NCBI RefSeq assembly: GCF_025787225.1
Contig: NZ_CP090958.1
Coordinates: 2,838,550 to 2,902,549 of the forward strand
Source of the DNA: Saxibacter everestensis
GTDB taxonomy: Bacteria; Actinomycetota; Actinomycetes; Actinomycetales; Brevibacteriaceae
Reading direction: 5' to 3'
DNA length: 64,000 bases
The position numbers and the translations under genes are program-made. Under the pieces are notes generated by a model. It had not been told where the DNA came from. It ran no database searches and saw only the letters and a list, made by a program, of their open reading frames with translations. Below are positions 19,142 through 27,172 of this stretch, in pieces (the stretch's first letter is position 1; each line of letters opens with the position of its first letter).

Positions 19142-20929
19142 ATGGTCAAACTCAGCGATATCGTCGGACGGAAGGACCTGGACCTCGAAGTGGTCTGGCC
19201 ACACCGCACCTCGCTTCGTGACCGATTCCTTGAGCGGAACGTCGACGCGGCGAGCGTCTCGGAGCTCTCCGACCCCGGTCCCTGGCTGCAGGGTTCCGAG
19301 CTTCTGATGACGATCGGCCTGCTGCTGCCGGACAGCGAGGCCGGATGCCGTGACTATCTCCACCGGGTCGCGAAGGCCGGTGCGGCGGCCGTCGCCATCG
19401 GACTTGGCGCCGAACTTCCACATCAGCAGGTGCCGGACCGGCTGATCGAAGCCGCCGCCGCAGTCCGGATTCCGCTGCTCGCCGTGCCGCAGGCAGTGCC
19501 CTTCGTCGCGGTCACGAAGGCGTTCGTCGAGCTGCGCACCGAAGCCGAACGGCGCGGACTCGAATGGGCCCTGCAGGCACAGCGCTCGATCACGGTCGCG
19601 GCAACCAGGCCAGGACCGGTGCAATCCATGGTCAAGGCGTTTTCAACCGCCGCGGCTGCCGACGCGGTCGTGCTCGATGCCGCCGGGCACGTCAGCGCCG
19701 CCCATGGCCCTGGCGCCGGCTCGCTGCCCGAGCTGCTCGGCGGCCAGCTTGCGCGGATGCGAAAGCAGCCCGGTCGCTCTGCTTCGATTGACTTCGACGG
19801 CAAGGTCGTCCGGGAGGTGCACCCGCTCGGCATCGCCCGCCCGCGTGCATGGCTATTGATCCAGCGCGGCACGGCTGATTCCAGCAGATCCGGAGGCGTG
19901 CCAGGCGGCAGCAGTGCGGCCGGCAGCGTGGCGGGCGGCAGCGTGCCAGGCGGCAGCAGTGCGGCCGGCAGCGTGGCGGGCGGCAGCGTGCCAGGCGGCA
20001 GCAGTGCGGGCGGCAGCGTGGATGACGGCGTTCGCGACCGGACCGGCAGCGACTCCGCGCAGCATCGGGTTGTCACCGCGGGACTCATCTCGCTGCTGAG
20101 CCTGGAACTGGAAAGGAGACATGCCGCGCTCGAGGAGGTGTGGCGATCAGGCCGCGATGCGTTCGCCGAACTTGTGAGTTCCACCGTTGACGACGGCGCC
20201 GCGCTTGCGTTGCTTGGCCGAGCCGGGATCAACCCCTTTCCGGTGTTGGCCGGCTCGCACCTCGAATCCGATACCCGGCCGTGGGGCATCTTCGGTCCAC
20301 TCTCCGGACGCCGGGTTCGCGTGCTCGCCCTCAGCCAGCGCGAACCGACTCCAGGACAGCATCATCAGCTGCTGGCCGAAGATCTGGCATCGGAATTCGA
20401 AGGCACTCTGGTGAGTTTCGACCCGGCCGCTGTTTTCCTGCTGATCGCCCATGACGACGCCCTCAGTGACCGACTCACCGACCTGGCCCTGGAGCGGAAC
20501 CTGGCCCTCGGCATCGGCAGCGTACTTCGCCCTGGGGCCGCGAGGGTGTCCTATCAGCAGGCACGGGCCGCGCTGCGGCTCAGCCTGAACTCCGGCCAGG
20601 CCGAAACCGCGGCCGGGGACGCCGACTTCCGCCAGATGCTTGACCTGGTGTCCGCCGAACGACTTGGCGAGTTCGCACTTTCCGTACTCGGCCCGGTAAT
20701 CGCCATCGACGACTCGGACCACTCGATGCTTGCCACGCTTCGCGCCTACATCGACCAGCGCGGCAACCAGGACGCGAGCGCCACGGTCCTCGGAATCCAC
20801 CGGCACACAGTGCGCAACCGGATCGCCCGGATTGAGCGGGCGACCGGCCGTGACCTCGGCGCCCCGGACAGCCGGCTCAACGTGGCGCTCGCCCTGCATG
20901 CCTACGACCATTTCCCGCAGCAAAGCTGA
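19142..20929 (+). CDS. PucR-family transcriptional regulator with a repeat-derived Gly/Ser linker
   Basis: A 595-residue PucR protein: N-terminal PucR domain (about 1-130), a middle GGDEF-like/CdaR region (about 305-480) and the C-terminal HTH ([19 protein letters not shown], about 545-563). Between the first two domains lies a Gly/Ser/Ala/Val linker encoded by a 45-bp tandem repeat. The ATG at 19142 is preferred over a GTG 15 bp upstream; neither has a clear ribosome binding site. PucR proteins respond to nitrogen-rich metabolites, and the divergent ureohydrolase/decarboxylase/symporter operon is its likely target. Confidence 0.88.
   Translation: MVKLSDIVGRKDLDLEVVWPHRTSLRDRFLERNVDAASVSELSDPGPWLQGSELLMTIGLLLPDSEAGCRDYLHRVAKAGAAAVAIGLGAELPHQQVPDRLIEAAAAVRIPLLAVPQAVPFVAVTKAFVELRTEAERRGLEWALQAQRSITVAATRPGPVQSMVKAFSTAAAADAVVLDAAGHVSAAHGPGAGSLPELLGGQLARMRKQPGRSASIDFDGKVVREVHPLGIARPRAWLLIQRGTADSSRSGGVPGGSSAAGSVAGGSVPGGSSAAGSVAGGSVPGGSSAGGSVDDGVRDRTGSDSAQHRVVTAGLISLLSLELERRHAALEEVWRSGRDAFAELVSSTVDDGAALALLGRAGINPFPVLAGSHLESDTRPWGIFGPLSGRRVRVLALSQREPTPGQHHQLLAEDLASEFEGTLVSFDPAAVFLLIAHDDALSDRLTDLALERNLALGIGSVLRPGAARVSYQQARAALRLSLNSGQAETAAGDADFRQMLDLVSAERLGEFALSVLGPVIAIDDSDHSMLATLRAYIDQRGNQDASATVLGIHRHTVRNRIARIERATGRDLGAPDSRLNVALALHAYDHFPQQS
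19898..20020. repeat. 45-bp tandem repeat, about 2.7 copies, in the PucR coding region
   Basis: Copies begin at 19898, 19943 and 19988; the first two are identical over 45 bp and the third diverges after about 33 bp. Each codes for a 15-residue Gly/Ser/Ala/Val unit ([15 protein letters not shown]), so copy-number change keeps the frame and only alters linker length. Confidence 0.93.
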
Positions 20930-20950
20930 GAAACTCCGGCAACCTCAACA

Positions 20951-21024
20951 GCGAAACGGTCCGCAAAGTCGGCTTGGTCGTCACATATTTGGGACGAAGT
21001 CACCGACAAACCGGACCGTTTCGC
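20951..21024. repeat. Two-tier palindromic element, copy A
   Basis: The outer arms GCGAAACGGTCCGC (20951-20964) and CCGGACCGTTTCGC (21011-21024) pair at 13 of 14 positions. Inside, TCGG/CCGA and TCGTC/GACGA pair around an acatatttgg loop. It lies 6 bp downstream of the SLC13 stop codon, between convergent genes. No T-run follows on either strand. A ~80% identical copy stands at 22753-22826. Confidence 0.85.
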
Positions 21025-21030
21025 CAGGAA

Positions 21031-22608
21031 TCAGCCCAGCTTGAGCAGGGCGCCCATGCCCATCACGCCCGCGACGATGATCACAATGCCGACGATGTCC
21101 AAAGCAACGCCCGATCGGACCATTTTGGTGATCGGCACCATCCCGGTTCCGTAGACGATGGCGTTCGGTGGCGTCGACACCGGAAGCATGAATCCGAACG
21201 ATGCGCCGAAGATGGCGGCGAGCGCGGGAATCACGGCATTGACGTCGGCCGCGACGGCCAGCGGAATGATGATCGGTACGACGACTCCAACGCTCGCCGT
21301 GTTGCTTGTCGTTTCGCTGATGATCACCGCGATGACCGTGCCGAGGATTGTTAAACCGAGCAATGTCTGGATACCGAGCAGACCGCTCAGGCCGCTCCCG
21401 ATCGCCTCCGCAAGCCCGGTTGAGCCAAGCAGACTTCCCAAGGCGATGCCGGAGCCGAAGAGCACGATCGTTCCCCAGTCGATCCGGGCGGCGTCATTCC
21501 ACGTGATGGTGAACTTGCGCTGCGACCAATCGACCGGCAGCACGAACAGCAGGGCCGCCGCGACGATCGCCACCGCGCCCTCGTTCATGCGGTCGGTTAC
21601 CGCGTCGTACACCGCACCCTCGCCGCCAGTGAACAGCCCGATCAAGCCGGGCGTCACCCACAGCAGCACGGCCACGCCGAACGCGATCAGTGTGTTGCGG
21701 CCTCCCGCACCCATCCGGCCCAATTTGGCGTGCTCCTCGCGGACATACTTCTCGACGCCCTCGATGTGCTTGACTTCCGGCCGGTTGAGCATGACGAGCA
21801 ACACGCACAGCACGGCGAACATGACCACGACGAGCGGGAAGGCCAGCACCATCCAGGTGAAGAATGGAATCGTCTCGCCGGTTGCGTCCTCTATGAACGC
21901 GCGGCCGATCAGGTTGGGCGGGCTGCCCACCGGCGTGAGCAGGCCGCCGATGCTAGCCCCGTAGGCCACCATCAGCATCAGCGCGGTCGCGAAGCGGAGA
22001 CGTCCCGGTTTTACCGAGTCACCGGACTGCGACGCAATCATGTTGGTCAGGAACCCGACTATGCCAGCAGCGATAGGCATCATCATTGCGGCCGTGGCGG
22101 TATTGGAAATGAAACCACTGAGCAGGGCTGTAATCGCCCCGAAGGCGACAATGATCCGAACCGTCGAGTTTCCGATTCCCGGAAGCCTTAGAACACCAAA
22201 AGCGAACCGGCGGTCGAGACCGTGCTTGCGCATAGCTTCGGCGATGATGAATCCGCCGATGAACACGAACAGAGTGCTGTTGCCGAAGAGCGCGAAAACC
22301 TCGTCAGCTGGTGCGACGTTGCCGAGCACCACGAGGCACATGGCGACCAGCGAGGTCACCGGGATCGGGATCGCCTCGCTGATCCAGTAGATGATGACGA
22401 ACACGACGATGCCGGCCAGCCGCTGCGCTGGGGCGTCGAGGCCCGCGGAAAGGAAGTAGACCGCAAGGCCGGCGAGCGGCCCCAGAATCAAGCCGATCGT
22501 GCGCCTGCCGCGTTCGAAGCGTTGCTCGGCCGGGCTGAGCGTCTCGGCGACCTCGTCCATCGTTCGGTATGTCGTTGGCCGCGCCGGCTCTTCGGGCTTA
22601 GTTGACAT
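21031..22608 (-). CDS. SLC13/DASS-family sodium:anion symporter
   Basis: A 525-residue transporter with two SNT motifs, SNTATAAMMMPIA in the N-terminal half and SETTSNTASVGVVVP in the C-terminal half, and two re-entrant Pro-rich loops (TPVGSPPNLIG and PVSTPPNAIVYG), as in VcINDY-type dicarboxylate carriers. It probably imports C4-dicarboxylates or related anions with sodium. A second ATG at 22632 is in frame, but a promoter at 22643-22671 would place the transcript start about 4 nt before it, so 22608, which leaves a ~28-nt leader with GAGGGG, is preferred. It is monocistronic and bracketed by two copies of a palindromic element. Confidence 0.9.
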   Translation of the reverse strand: MSTKPEEPARPTTYRTMDEVAETLSPAEQRFERGRRTIGLILGPLAGLAVYFLSAGLDAPAQRLAGIVVFVIIYWISEAIPIPVTSLVAMCLVVLGNVAPADEVFALFGNSTLFVFIGGFIIAEAMRKHGLDRRFAFGVLRLPGIGNSTVRIIVAFGAITALLSGFISNTATAAMMMPIAAGIVGFLTNMIASQSGDSVKPGRLRFATALMLMVAYGASIGGLLTPVGSPPNLIGRAFIEDATGETIPFFTWMVLAFPLVVVMFAVLCVLLVMLNRPEVKHIEGVEKYVREEHAKLGRMGAGGRNTLIAFGVAVLLWVTPGLIGLFTGGEGAVYDAVTDRMNEGAVAIVAAALLFVLPVDWSQRKFTITWNDAARIDWGTIVLFGSGIALGSLLGSTGLAEAIGSGLSGLLGIQTLLGLTILGTVIAVIISETTSNTASVGVVVPIIIPLAVAADVNAVIPALAAIFGASFGFMLPVSTPPNAIVYGTGMVPITKMVRSGVALDIVGIVIIVAGVMGMGALLKLG

Positions 22609-22642
22609 GATCCACTCACCCCTCAGCGTCATTGCTGCCTTG

Positions 22643-22671
22643 TTTATACTGCATCAGCAGCTGGTAGTCCA
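22643..22671 (-). promoter_or_regulatory. Candidate promoter of the SLC13 gene
   Basis: On the minus strand TGGACT (22666-22671) and TATAAA (22643-22648) are spaced by 17 bp, matching 4 and 5 positions of the -35 and -10 consensus. The start site would fall near 22636. Confidence 0.55.
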
Positions 22672-22752
22672 TCGTTGCGCCAGTCGCTGCATGCATACGA
22701 CCAGTTCCCACTGCACAGCTGAGGGCTGGGCACGAGGCCGGCTGATTTACAA

Positions 22753-22826
22753 GCGAAACGGTCCGCAATGTCGGCTTGGTCGTCACATATCTGGGACGAC
22801 CTCAGCGAGAAAGCGGACCGTTTCGC
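22753..22826. repeat. Two-tier palindromic element, copy B
   Basis: The outer arms GCGAAACGGTCCGC (22753-22766) and GCGGACCGTTTCGC (22813-22826) are a perfect 14-bp inverted repeat. Inner arms GGTCGTC (22778-22784) and GACGACC (22795-22801) form a perfect 7-bp stem around acatatctgg. It lies 15 bp downstream of the minus-strand aminotransferase stop codon, the same relative position copy A has to its gene. Confidence 0.88.
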
Positions 22827-22841
22827 CTCGGGCCTGGCAGG

Positions 22842-23918
22842 CTAGAAGTTCTCCTTGCGGAACTCGTCGGCGATCTCGATCAGCCGGTCCGACGCCTCAG
22901 GTTCCGCGATGGTGCATCGCACCCCGACATCGAGGTTCCGCACGCTGAGAGCCCGGGCCCGGCAGGCGGCATCGAAGGCGTCGGTCAGTTCACCCAGCGG
23001 CAGCCAGATGAAGTTGGCCTGCGAGTCGGGAACGTTCCAACCCTGGGCAAGCAGCGCCCCGCGCACCCGATTGCGCTCGGCGACGATTGAGCACACCCGT
23101 TCTCGCATCTCATCCTCGGCGCGCAGCGAGGCCAGCGCGGCCTTCTGGCTCATCGACGTCACGCCGAACGGGATGACAGTTTTCGTCAGTGCCTCGATAA
23201 CATTCGGCCGGGCGACCGCGAAGCCGATTCGCATCCCGGCCAGACCGTGCGCTTTGGAGAAGGTGCGCAGCAGCACCACGTTATTCCGGCCTGCGAAAAA
23301 GTCGAGTCCGTCCGCGGCATCCGGATCGGTAATAAAATCCAGGTACGCCTCGTCGAGCACGACGATTACGGATGGCGGCACCTTGCCGAGGAATTCCTCG
23401 AGCTCGTCGCTGCGGATGGCCGGGCCGGTCGGATTGTTCGGCGTGCAGAGGAAGATCAGCCGGGTACGCTCGGTAATCGCATCGGCCATCGCCGGGAGGT
23501 CGTGGCGGAATTCCTCGGTGAGTGGAACTTCCACGGCTTTCGCCGCGGCAAGCCCGACGACCTGCGGATACATCTCGAATGACGGCCAAGCGTAGATGGC
23601 CTCATCGCCGTCGTCGCACGTCGCCTGGGTGATCGAGTTGATCAGCTCCGAGGAGCCGGTGCCGATGATGAAATGATCGGTCGGCAGATTCAGTCGAACA
23701 CCGAGTGCGCCGACGAGTTCAACTCCAAAGGTGTCCGGATACCTGGCCGGAGTGGCCGCGGCCTCGGTAATCGCCTCGATCACCGAGGGCAGCGGCGGCA
23801 GATAGCTTTCATTGGAGGAGATCTTGTAGCTGACCAGGCCGGCAATCTCCTGCGGCGCCTTGCCCGGAATGTATGGCGGAAAAGCATCGAGGGCCTTCCG
23901 CAGTTTTGGAATGTGCAT
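22842..23918 (-). CDS. HisC-like class I/II PLP-dependent aminotransferase
   Basis: A 358-residue histidinol-phosphate/aromatic aminotransferase-type enzyme: SSNES N-terminal motif, CTPNNPTG, VVLDEAYLDF and the PLP lysine in RTFSKAHGLAGMRIG. It transfers the amino group of glutamate to an imidazole or aromatic keto acid. No his genes are adjacent, and a paralogue lies at 43760, so it may be an aromatic or specialised transaminase rather than the biosynthetic HisC. The ATG at 23918 has no ribosome binding site, but TACAGT 7 nt upstream could be a -10 box of a leaderless transcript. A GTG three codons earlier is the alternative. Confidence 0.85.
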   Translation of the reverse strand: MHIPKLRKALDAFPPYIPGKAPQEIAGLVSYKISSNESYLPPLPSVIEAITEAAATPARYPDTFGVELVGALGVRLNLPTDHFIIGTGSSELINSITQATCDDGDEAIYAWPSFEMYPQVVGLAAAKAVEVPLTEEFRHDLPAMADAITERTRLIFLCTPNNPTGPAIRSDELEEFLGKVPPSVIVVLDEAYLDFITDPDAADGLDFFAGRNNVVLLRTFSKAHGLAGMRIGFAVARPNVIEALTKTVIPFGVTSMSQKAALASLRAEDEMRERVCSIVAERNRVRGALLAQGWNVPDSQANFIWLPLGELTDAFDAACRARALSVRNLDVGVRCTIAEPEASDRLIEIADEFRKENF

Positions 23919-23947
23919 GGAACACACTGTACGAGCAGGTATCGGAA

Positions 23948-24086
23948 CCGAACGCTCAGGCCTCGCCGCGTCGGCTGTCGCAGGCAGCCGCCATCCCGAA
24001 CCGAACGCTCAGGCCTCGCCGCGTTGGTTGCTGGCAGCTGCCATCCGGGTCCGAACGCTCATGCCTCGCTGCGTCGGTTTGTCGCA
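23948..24086. repeat. Imperfect ~50-bp tandem repeat, three copies
   Basis: The unit starting CCGAACGCTC begins at 23948, 24001 and 24051 (periods 53 and 50 bp) and continues with a (g/t)cctcgc(c/t)gcgt core and a ggcag tail. It fills most of the 249-bp gap between the aminotransferase and metQ. No gene is seen on either strand. Confidence 0.85.
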
Positions 24087-24113
24087 GGCAGCGCGGGAAC
24101 TTCCCGCGCTGCC
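24087..24113 (-). terminator. Strong hairpin downstream of metQ
   Basis: GGCAGCGCGGGAA-c-TTCCCGCGCTGCC is a perfect 13-bp inverted repeat 54 bp after the metQ stop. No T-run follows, so it is a terminator or RNA-stability structure for the metNIQ transcript. Confidence 0.6.
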
Positions 24114-24167
24114 CGTAACAAACCACACCTGACGCGGCCTAACCGGACCGAATCCTAAGCAGGTGAC

Positions 24168-25010
24168 CTAGAACGCTGGAAGTACCTGTCCGTCGGTCCA
24201 CTCTTCCTCGATGAACTTCTTCACTTCGTCGGAGTGCAACAGCTCGTCAAGCTTCTTGAGCGATTCATTGTTCTCGTCGCCGGCGCGAGCCGCGAGGAAG
24301 TTGGCGTACGGGTTGTCTTCTGCCTCTTCCACCAGGACGCCATCCTTGCTGGGTGCCAGGCCAGCCTCAAGGGCGAAGTTTCCGTTGATCACGGAAGCGT
24401 CGACGTCATCGAGGGTGCGAGCCAGCTGCGCGGCGTCCGCCTCGACGAACTCCAGGTGCTTCGGGTTGTCCTTGACGTCGTTGATCGTGGCGTTGACGAT
24501 GTCCTTGTCTTCGGCCAGCGTGATTACGCCCGCCTTGACCAGCAGGTCGAGCGCGCGTCCCTGGTTGGAAGGGTCGTTATTGATGCCGATCTTGGCACCG
24601 TCCTTCAGCTCCGAGATGTCCTTTATCGACTTCGAGTAGAGAGCGAACGGCTCAAGGTGTACACCCTTGAAGTGAGCCAGTTCATAGCCCTGACCTTGCA
24701 CCTCGGACTCGTAGTACGGCAGGTGCTGGAAGTAGTTCGCATCCAGGTCGCCATCGACGAGCGCCTTGTTCGGGGCTGTGTAGTCGGTGTACTCCTTGAT
24801 GTCGAGCTTCAGCCCGGCGTCCTCGGCGAGGTTGTCGTTGACGAACTTGAGGATGTCGCCGTGCGGCACTGGCGAGACGCCGACTGTCAGGGTTGTGACG
24901 CCGCTTGCTTCCTGGCCGACCTCGGCCTTGTCGTCAGGCACGAGGCCACAGGAACTGAGGGCGAGTGCTGCAGCGGTGGTAACCGCGAAAAGCGCTGGGA
25001 TCTTGCGCAT
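24168..25010 (-). CDS. metQ: Methionine ABC transporter substrate-binding lipoprotein
   Basis: A 280-residue NlpA/MetQ-family protein. A signal peptide with lipobox LSSC puts the lipid-modified cysteine at residue 21. The mature domain keeps family features such as DYTAPNKALVDGDLDANYFQH and IGINNDPSNQGRALDLL. It captures methionine outside the membrane for MetNI. It is the third gene of metNIQ, 180 bp after metI. Confidence 0.93.
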   Translation of the reverse strand: MRKIPALFAVTTAAALALSSCGLVPDDKAEVGQEASGVTTLTVGVSPVPHGDILKFVNDNLAEDAGLKLDIKEYTDYTAPNKALVDGDLDANYFQHLPYYESEVQGQGYELAHFKGVHLEPFALYSKSIKDISELKDGAKIGINNDPSNQGRALDLLVKAGVITLAEDKDIVNATINDVKDNPKHLEFVEADAAQLARTLDDVDASVINGNFALEAGLAPSKDGVLVEEAEDNPYANFLAARAGDENNESLKKLDELLHSDEVKKFIEEEWTDGQVLPAF

Positions 25011-25082
25011 TGGTGTTTCCTTTCGAGAATGATTTCCTACCCGGTCTACCCGGACTAACCGGATGCCGGTCGTAGAAAAGTC

Positions 25083-25140
25083 GTGGTGTGTAACAAAGAG
25101 GTGTGTAACTAAGAGGTGTGCAACAAGCGGTGTGTTGCGA
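25083..25140. repeat. 14-15-bp tandem repeat, four copies, between metI and metQ
   Basis: Units begin at 25083, 25098, 25113 and 25127 with the core g(a/t/c)ggtgtgtaac, degenerating toward the metI side. They lie in the intra-operon gap. Confidence 0.85.
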
Positions 25141-25190
25141 ACGCGGCTTCGCAGGCCGGCAGCCAGGCTGACCCTGCCCGGGGCACGGGC

Positions 25191-25907
25191 TCAGCGATGA
25201 TCGATCAGCCGGGCGATCCGGTCGCCAAAGAACTGCACGATCGCGACGAGCGCAACAAGCAACACGATGCAGACAATCATCACGTCGCCCTGATAGCGCT
25301 GGTATCCGTAGGAGATCGCCAAGGCACCGAGACCGCCGCCGCCTACCGCTCCCGCCATTGCGGTGTAGGCGATCAAGGTGACGATTGTGATGGTCAACCC
25401 GCCCACGATGCCCGGCCTGGCTTCCTTGTAGAGCACGTCGCGGATTATCTGCCTTTTGCTGGCCCCCATCATCTGGGCGGCCTCGACTTTTCCGAGCCCG
25501 ACCTCGCGCAGCGCATTTTCGACCAGCCTGGCGAAGAACGGAATAGCGCCGACGCTGAGCGGGACGGCGGCTGCGTACCAACCGAGCGCGGTGTCCACCA
25601 TGAATCGGGTGAACGGAATCAGCGCGATCATCAGGATGATGAACGGGATCGACCGGCCAATGTCAATGATCAGGCTGAGCATCCGGTAGACGGCGACCTG
25701 CGGCGAAAGACCCTTCGGACTGGTGACGTGCAACCAGATTCCAAGCGGCAGCCCGAGCAGGGCTGCGACTATCGAGGCGACGACCGTCATGTAGATGGTC
25801 TCGAGGGTCGCGGGCAGCACCTGGTCCTGGATGACCGGGTTGTTGAACCACTGCGGGTCCTTCGCTGCGGCCAGGATGGCCGAGACACCTGTCAGTTCGG
25901 CGTTCAT
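25191..25907 (-). CDS. metI: Methionine ABC transporter permease
   Basis: A 238-residue permease with five to six membrane helices and the EAA-type loop EVGLGKVEAAQMMGASKRQII that contacts the ATPase. It forms the methionine channel with MetN. Its ATG overlaps the metN stop by 4 bp (ATGA), so translation is coupled. Confidence 0.95.
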   Translation of the reverse strand: MNAELTGVSAILAAAKDPQWFNNPVIQDQVLPATLETIYMTVVASIVAALLGLPLGIWLHVTSPKGLSPQVAVYRMLSLIIDIGRSIPFIILMIALIPFTRFMVDTALGWYAAAVPLSVGAIPFFARLVENALREVGLGKVEAAQMMGASKRQIIRDVLYKEARPGIVGGLTITIVTLIAYTAMAGAVGGGGLGALAISYGYQRYQGDVMIVCIVLLVALVAIVQFFGDRIARLIDHR

Positions 25908-26881
25908 GCCACCACCTCCGCGTATACGCCGGCCCTGGTCAACAGCTCGATGATCTGCCCGGAGTCGTGACTGTCACTCACCTCGAGCTGCAGGCGGCCG
26001 ACCCGGCGACCGCCCACTGTTTCGATGGTTCCGGCAGCGATATCGGCGCCGACACCGGCATCGGCAAGCAACGCCAGCAGTTTCGTGGCCGACGGGGTGT
26101 CCTCGGTGGATCCCAGACCTACCTCTACGAGGCGCATTCGTTCACCGACCGGAAGCGGGGGCAACGGAATGAGCTCCTTGCTCAGCGTGGAGCCGGAGTG
26201 GGCCAGCACCTCGACCAGTGAGCCGGATTCTGCAATCTTTCCGTTCTCCAGCAGGGTAACCGAGTCGCAGACCTCACGGACGACGCTCATCTCATGGGTG
26301 ATGATCAGCACGGTGATATTGAGCCGGTCACGCAGGTCCCGGATCAGGGACAGAATCTGCCGGGTGGTTCCTGAGTCCAGTGCGGAAGTCGGCTCGTCAC
26401 AGAGCAGGACGGCCGGCTCGGCGGCGAGCGCCCTGGCGATTCCGACCCGCTGTTTCTGACCGCCGGAAAGCTGCGCTGGGTAGTTCCCGGCGCGATCGCG
26501 CAGGCCGACAAGGTCGAGGAGCTCGCGAACTCTGGCGTCGCGCTGCTTTTTCGGAACGCCGGCCACCTCCAGTGGGTGGGCGATATTGCCTGCCGCAGTG
26601 CGGGAGTCGAGCAGATTGACGTGCTGGAAGACCATGCCGATCCTGCGGCGCGCTACCCGGAGCTTCTCGCCTGTCAGTCCCGACACTTCCTGCCCGTCGA
26701 TCTCGACCGAGCCCTCGCTGGGCTTTTCCAAGGCAGTGAGGCAGCGGATCAAGGTTGATTTTCCGGCACCGGAACGTCCGACGATGCCGTGGATTTCACC
26801 TGCGGGAACGTGCAGATCGATGCCGTCAAGCGCGACGACATCGCCTGCGAATTTTTTGCGCAGGCCGGTCAGAGTAATCAT
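25904..26881 (-). CDS. metN: Methionine ABC transporter ATP-binding protein
   Basis: A 325-residue ATPase: Walker A GRSGAGKST (about 35-43), signature LSGGQKQRVGIARAL, Walker B LLCDEPTSALD and the H-loop ITHEM. The C-terminal ~90 residues form the NIL/ACT domain that senses intracellular methionine and inhibits transport. It is the first gene of the operon; the structured 5' region is described separately. Confidence 0.95.
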   Translation of the reverse strand: MITLTGLRKKFAGDVVALDGIDLHVPAGEIHGIVGRSGAGKSTLIRCLTALEKPSEGSVEIDGQEVSGLTGEKLRVARRRIGMVFQHVNLLDSRTAAGNIAHPLEVAGVPKKQRDARVRELLDLVGLRDRAGNYPAQLSGGQKQRVGIARALAAEPAVLLCDEPTSALDSGTTRQILSLIRDLRDRLNITVLIITHEMSVVREVCDSVTLLENGKIAESGSLVEVLAHSGSTLSKELIPLPPLPVGERMRLVEVGLGSTEDTPSATKLLALLADAGVGADIAAGTIETVGGRRVGRLQLEVSDSHDSGQIIELLTRAGVYAEVVA

Positions 26882-27172
26882 GTCTTCTCCGGGCGTGTGC
26901 CGCGAAACACCAGATGAGGCGCCGCGTGAATTTGGCCAGACATTTCATCACCGCTGGCACGACGTTCCAGTGTGGCATCTCGTGGCCACCCGCCGCATTT
27001 TCACCGGGTCGAATATGACGATTTATGACCGTCGCGTGGCACAGCTCACGAAAACCTGCTCACGACAGCGTGAGGCAGTTCACGAAAGTACGCCCTCGAT
27101 TACTGCCGGGCGGCAAATTCTCCGCATGGTCCGGGGTCGATGCATAGACTGATCACGGACAAGCGGAGGGTA
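26882..27172 (-). promoter_or_regulatory. metN leader / divergent intergenic region
   Basis: This 291-bp gap lies between metN (minus) and a hydrolase gene (plus). On the minus strand, within ~90 nt of metN, GTGGC-N8-GCCAC and CTGG-N9-CCAG form two adjacent small hairpins. Further up, TCACGA occurs at 27046, 27060 and 27080 with an opposing CGTGAG at 27069. These could be a structured leader and regulator sites. I see no match to a SAM riboswitch core. Confidence 0.4.

Noticed and set aside
23948-24086. CRISPR array
   Set aside because: There are only three units, they are imperfect throughout rather than identical repeats with unique spacers, and no cas genes are present.
26882-27000. SAM riboswitch upstream of metN
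   Set aside because: Hairpins are present, but I could not find the conserved core of SAM-I, SAM-II or SAM-IV types.
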